Shown here: positions 18,658 through 27,267 of the stretch, in pieces
How the letters are laid out: every line of letters starts with the position of its first letter
How positions within the stretch are numbered: position 1 is the stretch's first letter
Origin: Oscillospiraceae bacterium
GTDB lineage: Bacteria > Bacillota > Clostridia > Oscillospirales > Oscillospiraceae
Direction of reading: 5' to 3'
DNA length: 47,465 nt
NCBI GenBank assembly: GCA_017519005.1
Contig: JAFWTG010000054.1
Span: 1-47,465, forward strand
The notes under the pieces: generated by a model
What the model was told of the DNA's origin: nothing
The model's database searches: none
What the model saw: the letters and a program-made list of their open reading frames with translations, nothing else
Made by a program: the position numbers and the translations under genes

Positions 18658-18698
18658 GAAAACCGGGCGCACAGGCTGATGCCTGGCGCCCGGTTTTG
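18658..18698. terminator. Bidirectional intrinsic terminator between convergent genes
   Basis: AAAACCGGGCGC pairs with GCGCCCGGTTTT around an inner CAGGC/GCCTG extension. A-rich and T-rich flanks on both sides suit both the STAS-kinase gene (plus) and the PAS-CPBP gene (minus), which end 8 and 11 bp from it. Confidence 0.88.
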
Positions 18699-18708
18699 CG
18701 TGCCGCGT

Positions 18709-19740
18709 TCAATGATCAATCAGACAGAGCAGCGTTCCGCTGACGCCGAAGACCCAGTGTACGATCCAGACGCCCAGAATATTCTGCTGCTTTTCATAGA
18801 GGATGCCCTCCAGCCCCGCCAGGATGGCGGCCCCGGCCATGAACAGGAAGCCGTGGTGGATGTGCAGGGCGGCAAAAATCAGAGAGGAGAGGAAGATCGC
18901 CAGCACAGCCGGGTGCTTGACCACGGTGATGCGCTTGAGATTTCCCTGAATGACGCTGCGGGCCAGGAATTCCTGAATTCCCGCGGTGAGAACGTAGAGA
19001 ATCTGCCGCAGACCGAAACGGCGGATATCGAGGAAGGGAGCTTCCGGCTCGAAGCAGTCGGGCTTGATCAGGCGGCAGACCAGCTTGAGCGCGACCAGGA
19101 ACAGGAAAGCCCCTGCCGCGACAATCAAGGCGACCCGGAAGGTTTTCCGCGCCGTGCGGTTGGTGACGCCCAGATCATGCCAGGTCAGGCTCGTGCAGGC
19201 CAGAATGAAGACCAGCATGATGATGCCCAGCAGCTCCACGCCGTGGGTCATGAAGTCCGCCGAGATCGGCCGACCCAGGTATTCCCAGAGCGCGTAGATC
19301 AGGATCCAAAGGCTGAAGCCGATGAGGAAGGTCGTAAAGGTGTTGGAGGAATCCCGGAGCTTTCGCGTCGCCTCCTCGGCCGCCGTTTCGTCGCTGAGGG
19401 TGATGACAAGCTGCGAGCCGTCCGAGTCCCGGATAAAGGAGCTGGACAGGATGAAGACGTATCGCTTTCCGGAGGGGGCCACGTAGGGCACCTTTTTTAC
19501 CGTCGTCTCGCCCTTGTTGTACAGGGCCGCAAAGATGGCGTCGTTGAAGCTCTCGTTGCTGCCGCCGTCGCTCAGAAGCGAAAAGCGTGCGCCAGACTCC
19601 CGGTAGCCCTCGTCCACCTCCAGCATGCTGGCAGCGGGACCGTTGACGTAGACGATATTGCCCTTGCCGTCGAGCACCAGGACCGCGTCGTGCATATCGC
19701 GCAGGACCTGCTCTGAAAATGAATGTCGAAGCTCCTCCAA
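18709..19740 (-). CDS. PAS domain fused to a CPBP-type intramembrane protease-like domain
   Basis: A protein of about 343 residues. Residues 1-115 look like a PAS sensor (DAVLVLDGKGNIVYVNGPAA), followed by about eight membrane segments. The second half shows CPBP/Abi features: QEFLAR where the family has EExxxR, FAALH for FxxxH, and a late HWVFG. CPBP proteins cut proteins within the membrane or act in bacteriocin immunity. The first glutamate of the motif is glutamine here, so catalysis is doubtful. The start is TTG at 19740 with AAAAGGAG eight bases upstream; the open frame extends further back but without homology or a ribosome site. It is convergent with the partner-switching operon. Confidence 0.75.
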   Translation of the reverse strand: MEELRHSFSEQVLRDMHDAVLVLDGKGNIVYVNGPAASMLEVDEGYRESGARFSLLSDGGSNESFNDAIFAALYNKGETTVKKVPYVAPSGKRYVFILSSSFIRDSDGSQLVITLSDETAAEEATRKLRDSSNTFTTFLIGFSLWILIYALWEYLGRPISADFMTHGVELLGIIMLVFILACTSLTWHDLGVTNRTARKTFRVALIVAAGAFLFLVALKLVCRLIKPDCFEPEAPFLDIRRFGLRQILYVLTAGIQEFLARSVIQGNLKRITVVKHPAVLAIFLSSLIFAALHIHHGFLFMAGAAILAGLEGILYEKQQNILGVWIVHWVFGVSGTLLCLIDH

Positions 19741-19776
19741 ATCGCTCACTCCTTTTATTCGTTTTTTCTCTCCTAC

Positions 19777-19805
19777 ACTATACCACGGGTCGGGGGGATT
19801 CGCAA
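19777..19805 (-). promoter_or_regulatory. Promoter of the PAS-CPBP gene
   Basis: On the minus strand, TTGCGA (19805-19800) and TATAGT (19782-19777) are 17 bases apart, about 40 bases before the TTG start. The hairpin GCTCGTC/GACGAGC at 19828-19851, just upstream, could end the uvrA transcript but lacks a T-tract. Confidence 0.5.
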
Positions 19806-19886
19806 CAGAAATCTTCGCGTCGGAGAGGCTCGTCCCGGGGTGGAGACGAGCGCTGCCTGCCCCGATCCGGCGGCTCTCCGCTTCGG

Positions 19887-22166
19887 TCAATCGCTCGGCT
19901 CGGGCTCGCAGAAGCTGCGCAGGAAGCGGCCAGTTTTGGAGGCGCCGCAGTCCAGAAGCTGTGCGGGGGTCCCCTGGAAGATCAGATTCCCGCCGTCGGC
20001 GCCTCCGTCGGGACCCAGATCGATGATCCAGTCCGCCTGGGCGATCAGCTCCGGGCGCTGCTCCACGATGACGACGGTGTTGCCGTCGCTGACCAGCTTC
20101 CGCAGCAGGGCCAGCAGCTTCTCCACGTCCTGCGCGTGCAGACCGGTGCTGGGTTCGTCCAGCACGTAGATCTGCCCGGCCTTGTGGAGCTCGCCGGCCA
20201 GCTTCACCCGCTGGACCTCGCCGCCGGAGAGGGTGCCGGTGGGCTGACCCAGGGTGAGATACTCCAGGCCCACGTCCAGCATGCACTGCAGGCGCTTGCG
20301 GATTTTGGCGCTCTCAAAGAACTCGTAGGCCTCCGCGATGGTCAGGTCCATGACCTGCTCGATGTTGAGGCCGTGATAGCGGTAGGAAAGGGCTGTGGGG
20401 TTGTAGCGGCGGCCGCCGCACTCCTCGCAGGTGACGGTCACAGGCTCGGCAAAGGCCATCTCATAGCTGATCTGGCCGGTACCCCTGCAGATGGGGCAGC
20501 CGCCCTCGGAGTTGAAGCTGAACCAGCCCGCGCCGACGCCGTTTTCTTTTGCGAAGAGCCTGCGGATCTCGTCCATCACGCCCGTGTAGGTGGCGGGGGT
20601 GGAGCGGATGGAGGTGCCGATGGGCTTCTGGTCGATGACGATGGCGTCGGGCCGGGCAGCCGGGAAGTCACAGCGCATCAGCGAGCTCTTGCCGCTGCCT
20701 GCCACGCCGGTGACGGCGGTGAGAACGCCCTTTGGGATCGTCACGTCGAAATGCTTCAGATTGTGGCTGTGGGCGTTGCAGACGGGATAGCCCTCGGTCC
20801 AGGGGAGGGGGTTCCGATTGAGGCGGATTCGCTGCCGGATTGCCCGGGCGGTGGGCGTGTCGGCGCTTCGCAGCGCCTCCGGGCTGCCTGCGAAGATCAG
20901 CCGGCCGCCCCGGCTTCCGGCCCCCGGGCCAAGCTCGATGACGTGGTCCGCCAGGGCCAGCATCTGCCGGGAGTGCTCCACCACCAGCACGTTGTTGTGC
21001 TTGTTCCGCAGCTCCAGCAGCATCCGGCCGATGCGCTCCGCGTCGGCGGGATGCAGGCCCGCGGTGGGCTCGTCGAAGACGTAGGTGAGATTGTTGAGAT
21101 AGCCTCCCAGATTCCGCACGATCTTGATGCGCTGGGCCTCGCCGCCGGAGAGGGTCTCCGTCTTGCGGGAGAGGGAGAGGTAGCCGATGCCCAGCTCCAC
21201 CATGCGTTCCAGATAGGCGGCGATCTGCCGGGCCAGGGAGGCGCCGCGGGGGTCGTCGATGCCGTTCAGGAAGGGAAGCAGCTCCGCGGCGCTCATGTCC
21301 ATGCAGTCCACGATGTTCTTCCCGTTGATTTTGGAGGCCAGAGCCTTGGGGTTCAGGCCGGAGCCGCCGCAGGTCTTGCAGAAGCCGTGCCGCACATGGG
21401 TCAGGATTTCGTCCTGGAGAGACTTTTTCAGCTTCGTGATGTCCCGCTTCAGATAGACCCGTTCAAAGCGGGGGTACACGCCCTCATAGGGCAGATAGTC
21501 CATGCGCCCGATATTATTGCACTTGAACTCCACCGAAATGGGCTCGTCGGGGCCGTACTGCAGGACCTTCCACTCCTCCGGGCTGAAGTCCCGGAGCTTT
21601 TTATAGGGGTCCAGCAGGGGATTGTTCTGATAGTAAACCGTCTGCCAGCCGGAGGAGAACTGACTGAACAGGATCGCACCCTCCGCCAGGGTCTTGTCCG
21701 GGTCGAAGAAGCTCTCTTTTATCAGCTCTGTCTGCTCCCCGAGGCCGGTGCAGTCCGGACACATCCCGGCGGGATGGTTGAAGGAGTAGGCCATGGAGCC
21801 TCCGGCGCTGGGCTGTCCGACCCGGGAGAAGAGCAGACGCAGCAGGGGCGCGGCGTCCACCGCCGTGCCCACCGTGGAGCGGGAGTTGGAGCCGATGGGC
21901 CGCTGGTCCACCACGATGGCCGGGGTCAGATTGCGGATCTCGTCCACCTTGGGCCGGTCGTAGTGGGGCATTTTGTTCCGCAGAAAGAGGGGATAGCTCT
22001 GCTGCCACTCCCGCTCGGATTCCACGGCCACGGTGTCGAAGGCCAGGGAGCTCTTGCCGGAGCCGGAAACGCCCGCAAAAATCACCAGCTTCCCCTTTGG
22101 AATCGTCACGTCAAGATGCTTCAGGTTGTTCTCGGCCGCGCCGAGGATTACGATATCGTCCGTCAT
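19887..22166 (-). CDS. Short UvrA-like ABC ATPase lacking the UvrB-binding domain
   Basis: A protein of about 759 residues with two ABC ATPase halves: Walker A GVSGSGKSS and GVAGSGKSS, signatures SGGEAQRIKI and SGGEVQRVKLA, and zinc-binding pairs CPDC, CKTC, CPIC and CEEC. After RLLFSRVGQP the sequence jumps straight to SFNHPAGMCPDC. In canonical UvrA about 115 residues with the UvrB-binding domain lie between these points, so this belongs to the short class II group, often linked to drug tolerance rather than nucleotide excision repair. The ATG at 22166 has AGAGG nine bases upstream; an ATG at 22220 has none. The Fe-S subunit gene ends 59 bp upstream, so readthrough from that operon is possible. 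Confidence 0.88.
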   Translation of the reverse strand: MTDDIVILGAAENNLKHLDVTIPKGKLVIFAGVSGSGKSSLAFDTVAVESEREWQQSYPLFLRNKMPHYDRPKVDEIRNLTPAIVVDQRPIGSNSRSTVGTAVDAAPLLRLLFSRVGQPSAGGSMAYSFNHPAGMCPDCTGLGEQTELIKESFFDPDKTLAEGAILFSQFSSGWQTVYYQNNPLLDPYKKLRDFSPEEWKVLQYGPDEPISVEFKCNNIGRMDYLPYEGVYPRFERVYLKRDITKLKKSLQDEILTHVRHGFCKTCGGSGLNPKALASKINGKNIVDCMDMSAAELLPFLNGIDDPRGASLARQIAAYLERMVELGIGYLSLSRKTETLSGGEAQRIKIVRNLGGYLNNLTYVFDEPTAGLHPADAERIGRMLLELRNKHNNVLVVEHSRQMLALADHVIELGPGAGSRGGRLIFAGSPEALRSADTPTARAIRQRIRLNRNPLPWTEGYPVCNAHSHNLKHFDVTIPKGVLTAVTGVAGSGKSSLMRCDFPAARPDAIVIDQKPIGTSIRSTPATYTGVMDEIRRLFAKENGVGAGWFSFNSEGGCPICRGTGQISYEMAFAEPVTVTCEECGGRRYNPTALSYRYHGLNIEQVMDLTIAEAYEFFESAKIRKRLQCMLDVGLEYLTLGQPTGTLSGGEVQRVKLAGELHKAGQIYVLDEPSTGLHAQDVEKLLALLRKLVSDGNTVVIVEQRPELIAQADWIIDLGPDGGADGGNLIFQGTPAQLLDCGASKTGRFLRSFCEPEPSD

Positions 22167-22225
22167 GCCTTGCGTCCTCTCAGCTTCGCAAACGGGAATG
22201 GATGGGTCCAACGCTGTCATTTCAT

Positions 22226-22720
22226 TCAGAAGTCGATGGGAAGGCCCAGACGGCGGTACATGGTCTTTTTGACGGCACGAAGGATATTCTCGTAGCCGGT
22301 GCAGCGGCAGAGGTGGCCGCTGAGCAGCTTGCGCAGCTCCTCGTCGGAGTAGAGCTTGCCGGCCTCCAGGATCTCCACCGCAGTCATGATAAAGCCTGGC
22401 GTGCAGAAGCCGCACTGGATGGCGGTCTCGTCCAGAAAGGCCTGCTGGATGTCGGAGAGCTCCCCGTTGGGACCGGTCAGGCCCTCGAGGGTGCGGATCT
22501 GCTTCCCCTCGGCCCAGACTGCCAGATAGATGCAGGAGTTGAAGGCCTCGCCGTCAATCAGCACGTTGCAGGCCCCGCACTCGCCCACCTCGCAGCCCTT
22601 TTTCACGGAGGTCAGCCGGAAGTCGTTGCGGAGCATGTCCGTCAGAGAGGCCCGCACGTCCACGACCTTCTCCACATCCTTGCCGTTGAGATTGAAATGG
22701 ACAATCTTATATTGACTCAT
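22226..22720 (-). CDS. Molybdenum hydroxylase 2Fe-2S subunit (xanthine dehydrogenase type)
   Basis: A 164-residue two-cluster ferredoxin subunit. The plant-type 2Fe-2S motif is GCEVGECGACNVLIDG plus a later Cys in NSCIYL, and the helical 2Fe-2S domain has CGFCTPGFIM and CRCTGYENI. It passes electrons from the molybdenum subunit to FAD. It overlaps the FAD-subunit gene by 4 bp and is the last of the three hydroxylase genes. The substrate could be xanthine or another purine or N-heterocycle; the sequence alone does not decide. Confidence 0.93.
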   Translation of the reverse strand: MSQYKIVHFNLNGKDVEKVVDVRASLTDMLRNDFRLTSVKKGCEVGECGACNVLIDGEAFNSCIYLAVWAEGKQIRTLEGLTGPNGELSDIQQAFLDETAIQCGFCTPGFIMTAVEILEAGKLYSDEELRKLLSGHLCRCTGYENILRAVKKTMYRRLGLPIDF

Positions 22721-23607
22721 TCGATCACACCTCCCGCCCGTTCAATGGATTCCGTCAGGGCCCGCCGGGCCATTTCCACGGCGATGTGCTGGCGGAAGGC
22801 CTTGCTGGAGCGCCAGGAATCCCGGGGATTGATGTCCAGCAGCACGGCCAGGGCAAATTCGTCGATCATCTCCCGGGTGGGCCGGGAGCCGTTGGCCACG
22901 GCCTCCGCCGAGGGGACCCGCATGGGGACCGGGCCGGCCACGCCGTAGGCGATGCGGCAGCGGCGGATATATTTCCTGTCGGGGCTCAGCCGCACGTTCA
23001 CGGAGCAGCCCAGGGAGGCGATCTCCATGGCGTTGCGCATGCCGTATTTGATGTACTTGCCGAAACAGTTTTCGTAGCTCTCCTTCGGGATCAGAATGGC
23101 GGTCTGAATCTCGCCATCCTCGGCCCGGATGTCCACGACGCCGGCCTTGAGATAGAAGTCCTTAATGGGCAGGCGGCGGACGCCGTTTTTGCCCGTCAGC
23201 TCCACCACGGCCTCCCAGGCGTGGAGGGTGGAGGCGGAGTCGGCGGAGGTGACGCCGTTGCAGGTGTTGCCGCCGATGGTGCCGATGTTGCGGATCTGGG
23301 GGGAGCCCACCTGATCCACGGCCTCGCCCAGCACGTTGACGTATTTCTGAATGATGGGGTCCCGGGTGATGTGGGAGAAGCTGGTCAGCGAACCGATGCG
23401 GACGTTGTCCTCCTCGTCGACGGACACGCCCCGCAGCGCGTCCAGCATATAGATGGAGATCAGCTCCTTGCCGGCCCGCTTGCCCTCCCGCATCTGCACC
23501 AGCACGTCGGAGCCGCCGGCAATGATTTGAGCCTCGGGATGCTCCAGCCGCAGCCGGACCGCGTCCTGAACGCTCTGCGCCTCATAGAGCGCTTTCATAT
23601 CGTACAT
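22717..23607 (-). CDS. Molybdenum hydroxylase FAD-binding subunit
   Basis: A 296-residue FAD subunit of the xanthine dehydrogenase/CO dehydrogenase medium-chain type. The FAD-binding segments AQIIAGGSDVLVQMREGKR (about residues 25-43) and TIGGNTCNGVTSADSA (about 110-125) are present, followed by the C-terminal domain. It takes electrons from the 2Fe-2S subunit. It begins 4 bp after the large-subunit stop codon and overlaps the Fe-S gene by 4 bp, so expression is tightly coupled. Confidence 0.92.
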   Translation of the reverse strand: MYDMKALYEAQSVQDAVRLRLEHPEAQIIAGGSDVLVQMREGKRAGKELISIYMLDALRGVSVDEEDNVRIGSLTSFSHITRDPIIQKYVNVLGEAVDQVGSPQIRNIGTIGGNTCNGVTSADSASTLHAWEAVVELTGKNGVRRLPIKDFYLKAGVVDIRAEDGEIQTAILIPKESYENCFGKYIKYGMRNAMEIASLGCSVNVRLSPDRKYIRRCRIAYGVAGPVPMRVPSAEAVANGSRPTREMIDEFALAVLLDINPRDSWRSSKAFRQHIAVEMARRALTESIERAGGVIE

Positions 23608-23611
23608 TGCG

Positions 23612-25936
23612 TTATACCTCCTCTCTCCAGGGATCGTGAATCAGCCCCGCCTTTGTAAACTCCGCGAACAGAGTGTGCGGATTGATGGGCAGCTTGTCCA
23701 CGGCCACGCCGGTGGCCTGCAGGATCGCGTTGCGGATGGCGGGCGCGCCGGAGCAGGCGGGCGGCTCGCCCAAGGCCTTGGTCCCGAAGGGGGAGGTGGG
23801 CTCGGGGTTCTCAATGAAGTCCGCCTCCAGCCGGGGATGATCCATAAAGGTGGAGAGCTTGTAGTCCAGCAGATTGTTGTTCAGGGGCCGGCCGGTCTTT
23901 TCGTCGAAAAGCAGCTGCTCCGACAGGCCGAAGCCGATGGCCATGGACTGCCCGCCGTGGACCTGGGCCTCGGCCAGGGCCGGGTTGATCAGACTGCCGC
24001 AGTCGTGGACGTTGACGATCCGCTTCACCTGCGCCTTGCACATCTGGATATCCACCTCCACCTCGGCAAAGGTGCAGCCGAAGGAGTAGGCGTTGTTGCG
24101 GATGGTGTAGGTGCTCTCGGCGGTGATATGCTCGGAGTGGACCGGGTCGTACTGGGCGGTCATGGCCAGCTCCTTCAGGCTCATGAGCACCGCGCCGTCC
24201 ACCTTGCGGACGATCTTGCCGTCTGCGATGTCCATGACCTCCGGGCTCTGGCGGGTGAGGGCCTGGGCGTATTTCAGGATTTTTTCCTTCAGCAGTCCCG
24301 CCGTCTGCCGGATAGAGAAGCCGGCCACATAGGTCTGCCGGGAGGCGTAGGCTCCCAGGCCGGTGGGGGTGATATCCGTGTCCTGGCAGGAAACCACGTG
24401 TACGTCCCGGTAGCTGGCCAGGCCGATGGCCTCGGCGGCCATCTGGGCGTAGGCGGTATCTGCGCCCTGGCCGATTTCCGTCTCGCCGCACTGCATGGTA
24501 ACGCTGCCGTCCAGGTTCAGCAGCATGCGGTTGGAGGAGGTCTCCAGGGAGATGGGATAGACCGCCGTGTTGTACCAGAAGGTGGCCACGCCGATGCCCC
24601 GGCGGATATTGCCGGACTCGTGGCTGTATTCCTCCCGCTTCCGGGCGTAATCGATGAGCTGTGCGCCTCGGTCCATGCACTGACGGAAGCTGTCATAGTA
24701 GTTGGTGTTGCCGGAGAAGGCGTCGTGGAAGCCCTGGGGCATGACGTTCAGCCGCCGGAATTCCACCGGGTCCATGCCCATGGCTCTGGCACAGTCCTCG
24801 ATGTTGGCCTCGTCGGCAAAGCTGGCCTGGGGCATGCCGTAGCCCCGCATAGCGCCTGCGGCGGGCCGGTTGGTGTAGACGGTCCAGGCGTCGCCCTCCA
24901 TGTTCTCGCAGGGATAATGCTGGGGGAAGGAGTTGACGGCCTTGGCCGCGATGGAATGTCCGTGGGAGGCGTAAGCGCCCTGGTTGGACCAGAGCTCCAC
25001 CTTTCGGGCGGCGATGGTGGCGTCGGGCCGGAGCCAGGTGACGATGTGGAAGCGGATGGCATGGCGGACCCGGTTGGAGACGAAGGTCTCCTCTCTGGCG
25101 CAGTCGATCCGCACGGGCCGGCCTCCCACCTGGGTGCAGCACCAGGCGCAGAGAGGCTCGTAGAGGGCGTCCTGCTTGTTGCCGAAGCCGCCGCCGATGT
25201 AGGGCTTTACGATCTGAATATCCGCCCAGGGGCGGCCCAAGGCCTGACCCACGACGCGACGGATGATGTGGGGGATCTGGGTGGAGGAGACCACCGTGAT
25301 CCGTCCGTTTTCCATCCAGGCGAAGCAGCCGTGGTTCTCGATATGGGCGTGCTGAACGGTGGGGGTCTCGTACCAGCCCTCCACCTTCACCAGCCCGGGC
25401 TCGCGGATGGCGGCCCGGTAGTCGCCCCTGCGGTAGTCCGTGTGCTTGAGAATATTGTTGGGGAAGCGCTCGTGGAGCTGGGGCGCGCCGGGCTCCATGG
25501 CCTTCTGGGCGTCCAGGACAAAGGGCAGCTCCTCATACTCCACCGTCAGGGCGCGGACGCCCTGATTGGCCGCCACCTCGTTCTCCGCGATGACCACCGC
25601 CACGTCGTCGCCCCAGTAGCGGACGTGCCGGTTCAGCAGGTGCCGGTCTGCCACGTCCTGGTGCCCCGGGTCCATGGACCAGGGGTGACCGGCGGTGGGG
25701 AAGGGCAGGTCGGGCACGTCGAAGCAGCTGAGGACCTTCACCACGCCGGGGATGGCCTCGGCCCGGGATTTGTCCACGGCCTTGACGATGGCGTGCGCCT
25801 TCTCCGCGTGCTTGATCCGCACGTAAAGGGCTTCCGGCGGCATTCGGTCCTCGTAATACTTGGTCCGGCCGGTGACCTTGTCATAGCCGTCCACGCGGAT
25901 CTCGCTTCTGCCGACCTTATGCAAGGATTCATTCAT
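23612..25936 (-). CDS. Molybdenum hydroxylase large (molybdopterin-binding) subunit
   Basis: A 774-residue catalytic subunit of the xanthine dehydrogenase family. It has the N-terminal aldehyde oxidase/XDH hammerhead domain (GRTKYYEDRMPPEALYVR), the cofactor segments GGGFGNKQDALYEPL and AMRGYGMPQ, and a C-terminal ALGEPPACSGAPAIRNAI whose Glu corresponds to the catalytic base. The ATG at 25936 is chosen because AAAGGAGGCGG lies just upstream; an earlier in-frame start adds 19 unrelated residues. It is the first gene of the operon. No molybdenum cofactor or insertion genes are in the window. Purine degradation is the usual role, but the substrate is inferred. Confidence 0.93.
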   Translation of the reverse strand: MNESLHKVGRSEIRVDGYDKVTGRTKYYEDRMPPEALYVRIKHAEKAHAIVKAVDKSRAEAIPGVVKVLSCFDVPDLPFPTAGHPWSMDPGHQDVADRHLLNRHVRYWGDDVAVVIAENEVAANQGVRALTVEYEELPFVLDAQKAMEPGAPQLHERFPNNILKHTDYRRGDYRAAIREPGLVKVEGWYETPTVQHAHIENHGCFAWMENGRITVVSSTQIPHIIRRVVGQALGRPWADIQIVKPYIGGGFGNKQDALYEPLCAWCCTQVGGRPVRIDCAREETFVSNRVRHAIRFHIVTWLRPDATIAARKVELWSNQGAYASHGHSIAAKAVNSFPQHYPCENMEGDAWTVYTNRPAAGAMRGYGMPQASFADEANIEDCARAMGMDPVEFRRLNVMPQGFHDAFSGNTNYYDSFRQCMDRGAQLIDYARKREEYSHESGNIRRGIGVATFWYNTAVYPISLETSSNRMLLNLDGSVTMQCGETEIGQGADTAYAQMAAEAIGLASYRDVHVVSCQDTDITPTGLGAYASRQTYVAGFSIRQTAGLLKEKILKYAQALTRQSPEVMDIADGKIVRKVDGAVLMSLKELAMTAQYDPVHSEHITAESTYTIRNNAYSFGCTFAEVEVDIQMCKAQVKRIVNVHDCGSLINPALAEAQVHGGQSMAIGFGLSEQLLFDEKTGRPLNNNLLDYKLSTFMDHPRLEADFIENPEPTSPFGTKALGEPPACSGAPAIRNAILQATGVAVDKLPINPHTLFAEFTKAGLIHDPWREEV

Positions 25937-25997
25937 AAAACTGACCGCCTCCTTTGGAAAAGGGTCCGCGTTTCGCGGTGCATACTTATACAAAATA

Positions 25998-26006
25998 ATT
26001 GTAGCA
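25998..26006 (-). promoter_or_regulatory. Putative extended -10 promoter of the molybdenum hydroxylase operon
   Basis: TGCTACAAT on the minus strand is an extended -10 element. No good -35 is seen. The leader would be about 55 nt to the ATG at 25936. Confidence 0.4.
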
Positions 26007-26070
26007 CAAATTGGCGGAATAGTACAGCCCTTTTCAAAATATTTTCGCGTTCTCCGCCGCGGGGAACAGG

Positions 26071-26084
26071 CGGAGGCGCCTCCG
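26071..26084. promoter_or_regulatory. Perfect 14-bp palindrome next to a -10-like hexamer
   Basis: CGGAGGCGCCTCCG is a perfect palindrome followed immediately by TATAGA (26085-26090), ahead of the ATPase gene. It could be an operator, but also a chance GC-rich palindrome; no regulator is encoded beside it. Confidence 0.3.
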
Positions 26085-26108
26085 TATAGAATGAAGGGAA
26101 GGAGGCTG

Positions 26109-27170
26109 ATGAGCTTGACGGAAACTTACTTCCTCGGGGCGAATACCCCCGAGGGCTTTCGGTCGGAATCCGGGAGCCTGCAGAGCGACCCCCGGATTAA
26201 GCGGCTGCTGATCCTGAAGGGCGGCTCCGGCTGCGGGAAATCCACGCTGATGAAGACTCTGGGGGCCAGGGCCGAGGAATACGGCTGGTCCGTGGAGCGG
26301 ATTCTCTGCTCCTCGGACCCGGACTCTCTGGACGGCCTGGTGATTCCGGAGCTGGGCCTGGCCCTGGTGGACGGCACCGCGCCGCACGTGGTGGAGCCGA
26401 AGCTCTGCGGCTGCGGGGCAAACTACTTAAACCTGGGCAGATACTACCGGGAATCGGAGCTTCGGCCGTTGATCCCCGCCATCCGGGCGGCCAAGGCGGC
26501 TAACGCCGCCTGCTACGGCCCCGCCTATGGCTGTCTTCAGGCCGCTGCCGCGCTGCTGCGGGCCAGGCGGGAGCTTCTGGGCCGGACGCGGATTCAAGCG
26601 GTGACAGAGGAAGCCCTGGGGCAGCTTTCAGAGGGAAGGCTGCCCCAGGGCAAGGGACAGGGAAGAGAGCGGCGCATCTATCTCAGCGGCGTGACGCCGG
26701 AGGGCCTGATGACCCTGGATCCGGGAGAGGGCCGGATCTGGAGCATCCAGGACGGGTACGGCGCGGGCGGGGCGCTGCTGCGGGAGCTGGCCGAGCGCCG
26801 GAAGGCGGCGGGGGAGGACGTGACGCTGGCGATGGACCCCATGGAGCCGGACGCCGTCGCCGCGGTTCTGCTGCCTGCGCGGGGCGTCGGCTGGCTGCGG
26901 CTCCATCCGGCCTTCCCGGCTCCCCGCCGGACCCTGCTGCGCCTGGACCTGGACGCTGCCCTGGAGGCGGAGCTGCCGGCGGAGCTCCTGACGGGCCTGC
27001 GGGAGATGGCAGGCCTGGAGCGTCGCCTGCTGGAGGAGGCTGTGGCCTGGCTGCGAATGGCCAAGGCCCGCCACGACCTGATCGAGGAGCTCTACCGCCC
27101 CGCCGTGGACTTTGCCGGCGTGACGCGGGAGGCGGAGCTGCTCTGCCGGGAGCTGTTTACCGAGAGCTGA
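26109..27170 (+). CDS. Two-lobed P-loop ATPase of unknown function
   Basis: A protein of about 353 residues. The N-terminal lobe has an intact Walker A, GGSGCGKST, near residues 38-46. A second lobe begins near residue 210, where IWSIQDGYGAGGALLREL aligns with the first P-loop region but lacks the GKS/T residues. The same layout of strand, loop and DP(M/D) segment follows in both lobes, suggesting an internal duplication. Relatives are conserved hypothetical ATPases of Bacillota. The start is uncertain: ATG at 26109 lies three bases after AGGAGG, TTG at 26115 fits that site better, and ATG at 26091 has none. No partner genes are evident. Confidence 0.7.
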   Translation: MSLTETYFLGANTPEGFRSESGSLQSDPRIKRLLILKGGSGCGKSTLMKTLGARAEEYGWSVERILCSSDPDSLDGLVIPELGLALVDGTAPHVVEPKLCGCGANYLNLGRYYRESELRPLIPAIRAAKAANAACYGPAYGCLQAAAALLRARRELLGRTRIQAVTEEALGQLSEGRLPQGKGQGRERRIYLSGVTPEGLMTLDPGEGRIWSIQDGYGAGGALLRELAERRKAAGEDVTLAMDPMEPDAVAAVLLPARGVGWLRLHPAFPAPRRTLLRLDLDAALEAELPAELLTGLREMAGLERRLLEEAVAWLRMAKARHDLIEELYRPAVDFAGVTREAELLCRELFTES

Positions 27171-27267
27171 AAATGTCGCCTGCCAGGCGACCAAACGGAG
27201 CGCTCCGTATGGTTTAATGGAATCGTAAACCGAAACAAACAAAATCAATCATACGGAGGGTTTTATC

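Noticed and set aside
19741-20286. N-terminal extension of the PAS-CPBP protein
   Set aside because: The extension is compositionally biased, runs over the promoter and the end of uvrA, and a ribosome site marks the TTG at 19740.
22167-22415. Longer start for the short UvrA
   Set aside because: The extra residues overlap the Fe-S subunit gene and lack UvrA similarity; the ATG at 22166 has a ribosome site.
27175-27191. Terminator after the two-lobed ATPase
   Set aside because: GTCGCCT/AGGCGAC can pair, but the stem is only seven bases and no T-tract follows.
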